In this document: one piece after another, positions 7,974 through 15,329 of the stretch
Layout: each line of letters begins with the position of its first letter
Position numbering within the stretch: the first letter of the stretch is position 1
Assembly: GCF_003001955.1 (NCBI RefSeq)
Contig: NZ_PVNH01000012.1
Location: forward strand, 172,126 to 236,125
Direction: 5' to 3'
Source: Prauserella shujinwangii
Lineage (GTDB): Bacteria > Actinomycetota > Actinomycetes > Mycobacteriales > Pseudonocardiaceae
DNA: 64,000 bases
Position numbers and translations under genes: made by a program
The notes under the pieces: generated by a model
Told to the model about the DNA's origin: nothing
What the model saw: only the letters and a program-made list of their open reading frames with translations
Database searches by the model: none

Positions 7974-8882
7974 GCGCCGCCCGCGCGGCCGCCGCCGGGA
8001 GATCGCCACGCCGACGAGGCAGATCGCGCCGCCCACGAAACCGTAGGCCGTTGGCACCTCGCTGAGCAGCAACCAGGACAGCAGCACCGACACGGCGGGC
8101 ACGGCGTAGGTGGACGCGCTCAGCCTGCCCGCGTCGGTACGCCGCAGCGCGTACGCCCAGGTGCTGAACCCCAGCGCGGTCGGGACCAGCCCGAGGTAGA
8201 CCGCGCCCAGCACCGCGCTCGCCGGAGCGGAGCGCAGCTCCGCGACCAGCTGCGGGAGCCAGGGCAGCAGCGCCACGGCGCCGAGGACACAGCCGAGCCA
8301 GGTGATGGTGAGCCCGTCGGCGTGCCGGAGCGTGAACTTCTGGATCAGCACGCCCGCGGCGTACAGGACCGCGGCCAGCAGGCACAGCAGGACACCGGCC
8401 CCGTCGTTGCGGCCGCCGGAGCCCGCGGCGATGATCGCGACGCCACCCAGCGCGACCGCCGAGCCCACCAGGAGCGGCCGGGGGAAGCCCTCGCCGAGGA
8501 ACAGCCCGGCGCCGAAGGCCACCAGCAGCGGGGCGATGTTCACCAGCAGGGCCGCGGTACCCGCGTCGACGTGCTGCTCCCCCGCGTTGAGCGCGACCGT
8601 GTAGCCGGCCAGCCACAGCACGCCGTAGAGGGCGATGAGCCCGAGCGCCTTGCCGGTCACCGGCATCCGGGTCGCGCGGCCGCGCCGGAGGAGGATCGGG
8701 ACCGTCAACGCGGCGGCGGCCACGACGAGCCGGATGAGCGCCAGCGGCGCGGCGGAGATGCTGTGCCCGACGTCCCGGATGGCCACGAACGCCGACGCCC
8801 ACAGCACCACGGTGAGCGCGGCGGCCAGCGCGGCTTTGGTCGAGGTGGACAGCCGGGGCGGGGCATCGAGTCGCTCGGTCAT
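7902..8882 (-). CDS. EamA/DMT family transporter
   Basis: A 326-aa, ten-helix drug/metabolite transporter with two EamA repeats (about residues 15-145 and 160-290); typical pieces are VVLWASAFVAIRDVGHSISA and STYAVPAVSVLLSWLLLSEV. Likely an exporter of a metabolite or amino acid. The polar C-terminal tail (about 25 residues after [11 protein letters not shown]) lies opposite the 3' end of the SMR gene, a 72-bp antisense overlap. Start ATG 8880-8882. Divergent from a LysR regulator, the usual arrangement for a LysR-controlled exporter. Confidence 0.88.
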   Translation of the reverse strand: MTERLDAPPRLSTSTKAALAAALTVVLWASAFVAIRDVGHSISAAPLALIRLVVAAAALTVPILLRRGRATRMPVTGKALGLIALYGVLWLAGYTVALNAGEQHVDAGTAALLVNIAPLLVAFGAGLFLGEGFPRPLLVGSAVALGGVAIIAAGSGGRNDGAGVLLCLLAAVLYAAGVLIQKFTLRHADGLTITWLGCVLGAVALLPWLPQLVAELRSAPASAVLGAVYLGLVPTALGFSTWAYALRRTDAGRLSASTYAVPAVSVLLSWLLLSEVPTAYGFVGGAICLVGVAISRRRPRGRRSAVGQPQADDAGDDEREAAEARC

Positions 8883-8952
8883 GCCACCATCCTCGCCCTG
8901 CGGTATTGAACAGCACAAGCGATGAGTTCTACACAACCGTTCAGTGTTTCTG

Positions 8953-8958
8953 TACTAT
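8953..8958 (+). promoter_or_regulatory. -10-like element of lysR (leaderless)
   Basis: TACTAT ends 7 nt before ATG 8966, so the transcript would start at or near the start codon. An inverted TGAAC/GTTCA pair in the same intergenic region could be part of a LysR site; weak. Confidence 0.5.
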
Positions 8959-8965
8959 TCGGAGC

Positions 8966-9856
8966 ATGCTGGACGTCACCCGGCTGCGGCTGCTACGGGC
9001 CGTCGTCGCCACCGGATCGATCCGCGCGAGCGCCACGATGCTCGGCTACACCCCCTCCGCCGTGAGCCAGCAGCTCGCCGCGCTGCAACGGGAGACCGGG
9101 CTGCGGCTGTTCGACCGGGCGGGCCGGGGCATCGAACCCACCTCGGCGGGACAGACGCTCGCCGCCGAGTCGGAACCGCTGTTCGAGGCACTGAGCCGGG
9201 TGGAGGCCCTGGTCGGCGACCTCAGGGCCGGCCGGGTGGGCAGCCTGTCGATCGGCTACTTCGGATCGGCGGGCGAGGCGTGGCTGCCGCCGGTCGTCGC
9301 CGCCCTGCACACCGAGTTCCCCGAGCTACGGCTCGACCTGCGGATGACGGAGCGGCAGGACACCGCGTCGGCGGACCCGGACATCGACCTCTTCGTCGAG
9401 GGAGCGAAGGGTGAGCGCGGCACCCCGGCCGACGTGCGGCGCCTCGCCTCGGACCCGTACCTCGCCGTCGTGCCCGGCGACGACCCCCTGGCTGAGCTGC
9501 CGGAGCTGCCGCTGGCCGACCTCGCCGCCCGGCGCTGGGTGGACAACGACCTGCGCAACGGTCCGTGCAGGCGGATCCTGCTGGCCGCGTGCGCCGAGGC
9601 GGGGTTCACCCCGAGGTTCGCCGTCGAGACGCACGACTACCGCACCGCGATGTCGTTCGTGGCCACCGGCGTCGGCATCACCGTGATCCCGCGGCTCGGC
9701 ATCGGCGGGCTGCCCGCCGGGCTGCGGTCCGTGCCGGTCGTGTCACCGACCCCGGTGCGGCACATCGCGGTCGCGGTGAAGAAGTCGATCGCGGACCACC
9801 CCGCCGCCCGGCGGGCCGTCGAGCTGCTGGAAGCGGGCATCTCACCTCGTGAGTGA
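8966..9856 (+). CDS. LysR family transcriptional regulator
   Basis: A 296-aa LTTR. N-terminal winged HTH with RASATMLGYTPSAVSQQLAA (residues ~20-40) and the linker RLFDRAGRGIEPTSAGQTL, then a periplasmic-binding-like effector domain. It probably controls the divergent DMT exporter across the 83-bp intergenic region. The stop codon and last residues (SPRE) lie inside the left arm of palindrome A2, so the repeat supplies the C-terminus. Confidence 0.9.
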   Translation: MLDVTRLRLLRAVVATGSIRASATMLGYTPSAVSQQLAALQRETGLRLFDRAGRGIEPTSAGQTLAAESEPLFEALSRVEALVGDLRAGRVGSLSIGYFGSAGEAWLPPVVAALHTEFPELRLDLRMTERQDTASADPDIDLFVEGAKGERGTPADVRRLASDPYLAVVPGDDPLAELPELPLADLAARRWVDNDLRNGPCRRILLAACAEAGFTPRFAVETHDYRTAMSFVATGVGITVIPRLGIGGLPAGLRSVPVVSPTPVRHIAVAVKKSIADHPAARRAVELLEAGISPRE

Positions 9857-9891
9857 AGAACGTCGTTCTAACCACGATCCTCACTCACGAG
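9846..9891. terminator. Palindrome family A, copy 2 (imperfect)
   Basis: Arms 9846-9866 and 9871-9891 match at 18 of 21 positions and belong to the GTGAGTGAG...CTCACTCAC family. It spans both convergent gene ends: the lysR stop (9854-9856) and the purE stop (9868-9870) are inside it. Probably a bidirectional terminator. Confidence 0.7.
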
Positions 9892-10377
9892 CTGCGAGCG
9901 CAGGGCCGCGTCCTTGTCCAGCACCAGCTGGGCCAGGTCGGACTGGAAGCGGGCCATCCGCTCCCGCAGCGCGGCGTCCCCCGCGGCGAGGATCCGCACC
10001 GCGAGCAGCCCGGCGTTGCGCGCGCCGCCCACCGACACCGTCGCCACCGGCACCCCCGCGGGCATCTGCACGATCGACAGCAGCGAGTCGAGGCCGTCGA
10101 GGTGCTTCAGCGGCACGGGGACCCCGATCACGGGCAGCACCGTCGCCGACGCCACCATGCCCGGCAGGTGCGCCGCACCGCCCGCGCCCGCGATGATCAC
10201 CTTGATCCCGCGGTCGGCGGCCGAAGTGGCGTAGTCGAGCATCCGCTGCGGTGTCCGGTGCGCGGAGTAGACCCCCACCTCGTAGGGCACCGCGAACTCG
10301 TCGAGTGCCTGCCCAGCGGCCTCCAGCACGGGCCAGTCCGAGTCGCTGCCCATGATCACGCCGACGTCCGCGCTCAT
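9868..10377 (-). CDS. purE: N5-carboxyaminoimidazole ribonucleotide mutase PurE
   Basis: A 169-aa class I PurE, converting N5-CAIR to CAIR in de novo purine synthesis. Diagnostic motifs: [17 protein letters not shown] near the N-terminus, [15 protein letters not shown] and [15 protein letters not shown], ending with [16 protein letters not shown]. The last residues (about VSEDRG) are encoded by the palindrome shared with the lysR end. Start ATG 10377 with GAAGGGG upstream. It lies 14 bp downstream of purK, in the conserved purK-purE operon. Confidence 0.97.
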   Translation of the reverse strand: MSADVGVIMGSDSDWPVLEAAGQALDEFAVPYEVGVYSAHRTPQRMLDYATSAADRGIKVIIAGAGGAAHLPGMVASATVLPVIGVPVPLKHLDGLDSLLSIVQMPAGVPVATVSVGGARNAGLLAVRILAAGDAALRERMARFQSDLAQLVLDKDAALRSQLVSEDRG

Positions 10378-10391
10378 CGCGCCCCTTCCGT

Positions 10392-11573
10392 TCAGTGGTG
10401 GGAGTAGCCGTCGAGCCATTCCGCGTGGGATAGCCAGTGCGCGGCCAGCCTCGCTCGCTCCCGCAGGCTGTCGGTCAGCTCGCCGAGCACGTTGACGTGC
10501 CCCAGCTTGCGGCCCGGCCGCTCCCCCTTGCCGTACAGGTGGACACGGACGTCCGGGAACCGCGCGAACAGGTGGTGCAGCCGCTCGTCCGGCCGCATCG
10601 CGGGCGGCTCCGGAGCGCCGAGGACGTTCGCCATCACCGTCGGGGACAGCAGATCCGTGGTGCCGAGCGGGTAGTCGAGCACCGCGCGCAGGTGCTGCTC
10701 GAACTGCGAGGTCGCCGAGCCGTCCATCGTCCAGTGGCCCGAGTTGTGCGGACGCATCGCCAGTTCGTTGACCAGCAGCCCGCCGTCGGTCTCGAACAGC
10801 TCGACCGCGAGCACGCCGGTGACCCCGATCTCCTCGGCGATGCGCAGCGCGATGCCCTGTGCCTCGTCCACCTGGCGCGACGTCAGGCCGGGCGCGGGCG
10901 CGAGGACCTCGGTGTTGATACCGCCGGACTGCACGGTCTCCACCACCGGCCACGCGGCGCCCTGGCCGAACGGGGAGCGGGCGACGAGCGCGGAGAGCTC
11001 GCGCCGCATCGCCACCTTCGCCTCGACGAGCAGCGGAGTCCCGGCGTCCAGCAGTTCCGGCACCAGCCCGCGCGCCTGCTCGACGCCGTCGAGCACCCAC
11101 ACGCCGCGCCCGTCGTAGCCTCCGCGCGCGGCCTTGAGCACGACCGGCCAGGAGTGCTTCTCCGCGAACTCGACCACGTCGTCCACTTCGGACACCTCGG
11201 CGAACGGCGGCCCGGGGAAGCCCATCCCGGCCAGTGTCTCCCGCATGAGCAGCTTGTCCTGCGCCAGCGCGAGCGCGTCCGGCGCCGGCCGGACGGTGAA
11301 GCCCTCCATGGCCAGCGTCAGCAGGTGCTCTCCCGGCACGTGCTCGTGGTCGAAGGTGAGCACGTCGACCCCGCGCGCGAACGACCGCAGCGCCTCCAGA
11401 TCGGTGTGGTGGCCGTACACCACCTCACCGGCGACCAGGCCCGCCGAGTCGTGCTCGCCCGCCGCGAGCACGCGCAGGGACTGACCCAACGAGATCGCGG
11501 CCTGATGCGTCATCCGCGCGAGCTGGCCGCCGCCCACCATGCCCACGACGGGAAGTCCGGTCCGAGTGTCCAT
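10392..11573 (-). CDS. purK: N5-carboxyaminoimidazole ribonucleotide synthase PurK
   Basis: A 393-aa ATP-grasp enzyme that carboxylates AIR with bicarbonate and ATP. Features: N-terminal [23 protein letters not shown], the Gly-rich ATP-binding loop [13 protein letters not shown] (about residues 147-159), and [19 protein letters not shown] near the C-terminus. The upstream GT87 gene ends only 7 bp before the purK start, so purK-purE may be read through from the glycosyltransferase genes. Confidence 0.97.
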   Translation of the reverse strand: MDTRTGLPVVGMVGGGQLARMTHQAAISLGQSLRVLAAGEHDSAGLVAGEVVYGHHTDLEALRSFARGVDVLTFDHEHVPGEHLLTLAMEGFTVRPAPDALALAQDKLLMRETLAGMGFPGPPFAEVSEVDDVVEFAEKHSWPVVLKAARGGYDGRGVWVLDGVEQARGLVPELLDAGTPLLVEAKVAMRRELSALVARSPFGQGAAWPVVETVQSGGINTEVLAPAPGLTSRQVDEAQGIALRIAEEIGVTGVLAVELFETDGGLLVNELAMRPHNSGHWTMDGSATSQFEQHLRAVLDYPLGTTDLLSPTVMANVLGAPEPPAMRPDERLHHLFARFPDVRVHLYGKGERPGRKLGHVNVLGELTDSLRERARLAAHWLSHAEWLDGYSHH

Positions 11574-11580
11574 AACGCAC

Positions 11581-12795
11581 TCAGACTAGCTGCCTGCCCC
11601 GGCGCCATTCGCGGGCGGCCAGCGCCAGCAGCGCGGCTGTGGCGCCGAGCACGTAGCTGTTGCCCAGCGCGAACGCGACGGGTCCCCAGCGGAACTCGGC
11701 GTCGCCGCCGTTGGGCACCCACATGATGATCGCGGAGAGGAAGAGCACGGTGACCGCGGCCGCCAGCGCGTGGCGGCCGCGTACCAGCAACAGCACGGCG
11801 AGCGGCACGCACCACACCCAGTGGTGCGACCACGACACCGGCGACAACAGCAGCGCGTAGCAGGCGGTGACCAGCAGCGCACCGGCGGCGTCGCCCCGGC
11901 GGTGCAGCCGGACCACGAGCCACACGGCGGGCACCGCGAGCACGATCCCGGCGGCGAGGGCAGCGAGCGGCGACCACGGCGCCACCTGGCTGGCTCGGTT
12001 GACCAGCCCGCTCAGGGACTGGTTGAAGATCCAGTGCACGGCCCCGACCCGGTCCGGATCGAGCGCGTACTGCGTCCAGTAGCGCGCGGCGTCACCCGGC
12101 ATGAGCAGGAACATCAGCGCCTGCAACCCCGCGAACGTCCCCACCGCCCGCACCGCCTCCCGCCACCGGCCCGTGAACACCAAATGCGGCACGAAAATCA
12201 ACGGCGTCAACTTCACCGCCGACGCCACCCCCACCAGCACCCCACCCCACCGGCTCCCCCGAACCGACAACACCAGCACATCCACCACGATCAACGCCAT
12301 CAACACCAGGTTGATCTGCCCCAGGAACAGCGTCTTCCACACCGGCTCCAGCAGCAGCGCGGCCAGCGTCAGCCCCGGCAGCAGCAGCGCCCCCGCGGGG
12401 CGGTCCGGGCCCGTCCCGAGCAGCGTGCGGACCACCACCGCGAGCGCGAGCACGGATCCCGCCAGCAGCACGCCCCACACCAGACCCGGGGGCAGGGCGG
12501 CCAGCGGCAGGAACAGCAGCACGGCGGCGGGCGGGTAGGTGAACGGCAGCGACACCCAGTCCGGCAGTGTCCCCAGCCGCAGGTCGGTGTAGACGGGGTC
12601 GCCGTGCAGGAAGGTCAGCGCGCCCGCGCGGTACACCGCGCTGTCCGCCCCGAGCCGCCATCCGGCGAGCCACGCCACCACGCCGAGCGCCAGCGCGAGC
12701 GCGACCAGCCCGCCCACGGCGAGACCTCCGGACGACCCGCGACGGGACGCGCCGGCACGCGGCGGATGGTCAGTGGGCAGCGGCCGCGTCGACAT
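11581..12795 (-). CDS. GT87 (DUF2029) membrane mannosyltransferase-like protein, downstream copy
   Basis: A 404-aa polytopic membrane protein (about ten helices) of the GT-C/GT87 family. Actinobacterial members use polyprenol-phosphate-mannose to add alpha-mannose to phosphatidylinositol mannosides or lipomannan outside the membrane. Seen: DSAVYRAGA after the first helix (the GT-C acidic loop), FTYPPAA, LFLGQINLVLMALIVVD, VSWSHHWVWCVPL. Paralogous to the gene just upstream, whose 3' end overlaps this start by 26 bp. A 227-bp tract and a 45-bp tract are identical in DNA sequence between the two, pointing to gene conversion or a recent exchange. Confidence 0.85.
   Translation of the reverse strand: MSTRPLPTDHPPRAGASRRGSSGGLAVGGLVALALALGVVAWLAGWRLGADSAVYRAGALTFLHGDPVYTDLRLGTLPDWVSLPFTYPPAAVLLFLPLAALPPGLVWGVLLAGSVLALAVVVRTLLGTGPDRPAGALLLPGLTLAALLLEPVWKTLFLGQINLVLMALIVVDVLVLSVRGSRWGGVLVGVASAVKLTPLIFVPHLVFTGRWREAVRAVGTFAGLQALMFLLMPGDAARYWTQYALDPDRVGAVHWIFNQSLSGLVNRASQVAPWSPLAALAAGIVLAVPAVWLVVRLHRRGDAAGALLVTACYALLLSPVSWSHHWVWCVPLAVLLLVRGRHALAAAVTVLFLSAIIMWVPNGGDAEFRWGPVAFALGNSYVLGATAALLALAAREWRRGRQLV
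11800..11844. repeat. 45-bp tract shared by the GT87 paralogues, copy 1
   Basis: Identical to 13055-13099. Codes for the conserved SWSHHWVWCVPL region. Could reflect strong constraint plus biased codon use, or a short conversion tract. Confidence 0.6.
12104..12330. repeat. 227-bp identical tract shared by the GT87 paralogues, copy 1
   Basis: Base-for-base identical to 13359-13585, in the same frame and orientation, coding for about 75 residues centred on QINLVLMALIVVDVLVLS. Sequence on both sides diverges abruptly, the signature of gene conversion between tandem paralogues. Codon choice inside (several A/T third positions, e.g. in the region around 12181-12200) is less G+C-biased than outside. 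Confidence 0.9.
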
Positions 12796-14110
12796 CGTCC
12801 CCCGGTTCCGTGCGGGCGCGCCGCCGCCACAGCCAGCGACCGGCGAGAACCACGGCGAGCGCGGGCGGCACCAGCAGGTAGGCGCTGCCCGCGACGAACT
12901 GCCAGAACTCCCAGTGCAGTTCGAGGTTGCGGCCGTTGGGCAACACGAGCAGCACGCAGCTGACGAACACGACGATCACCGCGCCGGCCGACAGCCAGCG
13001 CCGCCACGCCGTCGCCGGGGTGGTCTCCGGCAGCCGCGACACGAGCAGCACGATGAGCGGCACGCACCACACCCAGTGGTGCGACCACGACACCGGCGAG
13101 ACGAGCAGCCCGTAGAACGCGGTGACCAGCAGCGCGGGGAGCGCCTGCCCGCGCCGGTGGAAGCGCAGCATCAGCCAGATCGCGGCCGGGGCCAGCAACG
13201 CGCCGATCCCGTACGCGGCCAGCGTCGCCCACGGCGCCAGGTCGGTGACGCGGTTGAGCAGCCCGTTCAGGGACTGGTTGCCCGCCCAGTGCATCGGGCC
13301 GATGCGGCCCTGCTCGGAGATCGTGTGGGTCCAGAACCGGACGGCGTCGCCGGGCGCCAGCAGGAACATCAGCGCCTGCAACCCCGCGAACGTCCCCACC
13401 GCCCGCACCGCCTCCCGCCACCGGCCCGTGAACACCAAATGCGGCACGAAAATCAACGGCGTCAACTTCACCGCCGACGCCACCCCCACCAGCACCCCAC
13501 CCCACCGGCTCCCCCGAACCGACAACACCAGCACATCCACCACGATCAACGCCATCAACACCAGGTTGATCTGCCCCAGGAACAGGGTGCGCCAGACGGG
13601 TTCGAGAGCGAGGAAGACGACGGAGAACACCAGGGTGGCGCGGGCGGGTGTGGTCCAGCGCGGCAGCTCGCCGGAGCGGATCGGCAGCACGCCGATCGTC
13701 ACGCGGATCACGAGCGCCATCGCCAGGATCGACACGGCCGCGAGCACACCCCACGCGACCTGGACGGGCAGCACGGCCAGCGGCACGAACAGCAGCGCCG
13801 CGGCGGGCGGGTAGGTGAACGGCAGCAGCGCCCAGAACGGCTCGGGCCACAGCGTCGTGCCCTCGTACAGCGGGTCGCCGCTGAGCAGGGTCACCGCGCC
13901 GGCCCGGTAGACGGCACTGTCGACCCCGAGGTGCCAGTCGAAGGCCCAGCCGAGCACCCCGGCGAGCACGAACACCGCCGGGGCGGCCGCCAGCAGCGCG
14001 ATCGAGCGCGGGCGAACCGACAGCCTGCCGAACGACTCCCGCAGCGAAAGGCGCGGCGGCACCGGCGAGGACGGCTCACCGGGCGGTGTTCTGGGCAGGG
14101 TGTGGCTCAC
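12770..14110 (-). CDS. GT87 (DUF2029) membrane mannosyltransferase-like protein, upstream copy
   Basis: A 446-aa polytopic GT-C protein, paralogue of the next gene downstream (overlap 26 bp), with a longer cytoplasmic N-terminus (about 35 residues) and a polar C-terminal tail. Same landmarks: HLGVDSAVYRAGAV, LPFTYPPAAALLF, WSHHWVWCVPLIVLL. Likely acts on polyprenol-linked mannose in lipoglycan or cell-wall glycolipid assembly; acceptor unknown. In the related M. tuberculosis order purK is not preceded by such genes, so the pair is a lineage addition. Confidence 0.85.
   Translation of the reverse strand: MSHTLPRTPPGEPSSPVPPRLSLRESFGRLSVRPRSIALLAAAPAVFVLAGVLGWAFDWHLGVDSAVYRAGAVTLLSGDPLYEGTTLWPEPFWALLPFTYPPAAALLFVPLAVLPVQVAWGVLAAVSILAMALVIRVTIGVLPIRSGELPRWTTPARATLVFSVVFLALEPVWRTLFLGQINLVLMALIVVDVLVLSVRGSRWGGVLVGVASAVKLTPLIFVPHLVFTGRWREAVRAVGTFAGLQALMFLLAPGDAVRFWTHTISEQGRIGPMHWAGNQSLNGLLNRVTDLAPWATLAAYGIGALLAPAAIWLMLRFHRRGQALPALLVTAFYGLLVSPVSWSHHWVWCVPLIVLLVSRLPETTPATAWRRWLSAGAVIVVFVSCVLLVLPNGRNLELHWEFWQFVAGSAYLLVPPALAVVLAGRWLWRRRARTEPGDDVDAAAAH
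13055..13099. repeat. 45-bp tract shared by the GT87 paralogues, copy 2
   Basis: Identical to 11800-11844; see there. Confidence 0.6.
13359..13585. repeat. 227-bp identical tract shared by the GT87 paralogues, copy 2
   Basis: Identical to 12104-12330. The two copies are direct repeats 1255 bp apart, so recombination between them would fuse the two genes into one in-frame hybrid. Confidence 0.9.
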
Positions 14111-14168
14111 CGGACCAGGAAATCATGAACCGGACGAGCCCCGCCGCAAGCCCCCTGCCTGGTCACGA

Positions 14169-14214
14169 CTCGTGAGTGAGAAACGTGGTTCTAACCACGT
14201 TTCTCACTCACGAG
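14169..14214. terminator. Palindrome family A, copy 3: perfect 22-bp stem
   Basis: Arms 14169-14190 and 14193-14214 are perfect reverse complements with only two bases between, containing GTGAGTGAGAAACGTGGTT. It lies just after the end of the degenerate-GGDEF gene (minus strand, stop at 14230) and before the GT87 pair, so it would end that transcript. Confidence 0.8.
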
Positions 14215-14229
14215 AGGTGACCAGGGCGT

Positions 14230-15111
14230 TCAGGTGTGGCGCAGCCGGTCGAGCAGGGCACACGCCTCGTCGTGACCGGTGGGCAGGCGCACCAGCCGGA
14301 TCCGGGGCGTGCCCGCGTCGCGCAGGTCGGCGTCGACGTGCAGCCGCCGGGTCAGCGCCCGGCGCAGCAGCACCGCCCTGCCGGCGAGGCCGTCGTCGCG
14401 CGCGACCACGGCCGCCACCACCGACGCACCGAGCGCGGCCAGGCTCTCCCCGCCGTCGAAGGTCTCCCGCAACGCGTCCGCGGCGAGGATCATGCCGGTG
14501 AGCCGGTTCCAGCCGGGGGTCTCCCCGAGATCGACGGTGACCACGACGAGCGCGTGGGCCTCCGGCACCGGCCGCCCGTCCCGCGCCGCCTGCCGGTACA
14601 GCTCGCCGAGCCGGGTCCGCAGGTAGGCGATCGTGGGCAGGCCGGTCAGCGGATCGGTCACCTCGGCCCGGGTCGCACCGTCCAGTGCGACCTCCGCCCA
14701 CGCCACCGCCGTCACCCGGATCGACCGGGCCGGGATGGCGTCGACGTCCGGCGCGACGAACCCGTCCTTCGCGTGCGGGTCGGCGAGCACCGCGTGCAGG
14801 GCGGCGAGGTCGGCGAGCGTCTCGGCCAGCCCGGCGCCCGCGCCGGCCCGCGCCCGGCCGAGCCCGGCCAGCGCGGTGGGCGCCGGATCGGCGCCGCCGC
14901 CGTCGAGCACCGCCGCGCACACCACGTCCACCTCGGGCAGCGCCCAGTCGCCGGGGAACCGCCAGCCGGAGGCGAGGCTCGCGGTGCGCCAGCGTGCGCG
15001 CAGCGCCCGCAGGGAGCGGTCGCGCGCGGCTCGCTCCAGCAGCGACCGGCTGCCGTACTCCGGCTGCTCGCCGTCCGGGTCGGGCAGCACGCCCTTCACC
15101 GGCCCGTCCAC
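14230..15111 (-). CDS. Degenerate GGDEF-domain protein
   Basis: A 293-aa soluble protein. The C-terminal half (about residues 150-290) looks like a diguanylate-cyclase fold: it begins with the family entry motif DPLTGLPTIAYLRTRL and continues with VVVTVDLGETPGWNRLTG where the DxxxFKxIND stretch should be. Where GG(D/E)EF belongs there is LGASVVAAVV, so no cyclase activity is expected; it may bind nucleotide or act as a structural partner. The N-terminal half has no recognised domain. It is divergent from the fused sigma factor gene across 218 bp, suggesting a regulatory link. The GGDEF assignment is moderate. Confidence 0.6.
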   Translation of the reverse strand: MDGPVKGVLPDPDGEQPEYGSRSLLERAARDRSLRALRARWRTASLASGWRFPGDWALPEVDVVCAAVLDGGGADPAPTALAGLGRARAGAGAGLAETLADLAALHAVLADPHAKDGFVAPDVDAIPARSIRVTAVAWAEVALDGATRAEVTDPLTGLPTIAYLRTRLGELYRQAARDGRPVPEAHALVVVTVDLGETPGWNRLTGMILAADALRETFDGGESLAALGASVVAAVVARDDGLAGRAVLLRRALTRRLHVDADLRDAGTPRIRLVRLPTGHDEACALLDRLRHT

Positions 15112-15329
15112 AGACCACCGCCCTTGTCCCGCTGCGACTCGTTCACCGAGGAGGGGACGAGCGCGGCGGCCACCTGTGACGGCGTTCGGGACTTCCGGTC
15201 ATCGGGTGAACCCGCCTGCGCCCTTCGGGTCATCGGCTCACCCGCGAGGTGACGGCCCCGAGTCGCTGCGTCACACTTGGCGCTGCCTGGCCTCTTGACA
15301 GTCGAGAGAGGCGCCGCGAGAGGAGAACC
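15112..15329. promoter_or_regulatory. Divergent intergenic region between degenerate GGDEF gene and sigma factor
   Basis: 218 bp with short inverted segments (for example CGGGTGAACCCG-type elements near 15200-15245) and a TTGACA at 15294-15299. Probably holds both promoters; I cannot define the start sites. Confidence 0.3.
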
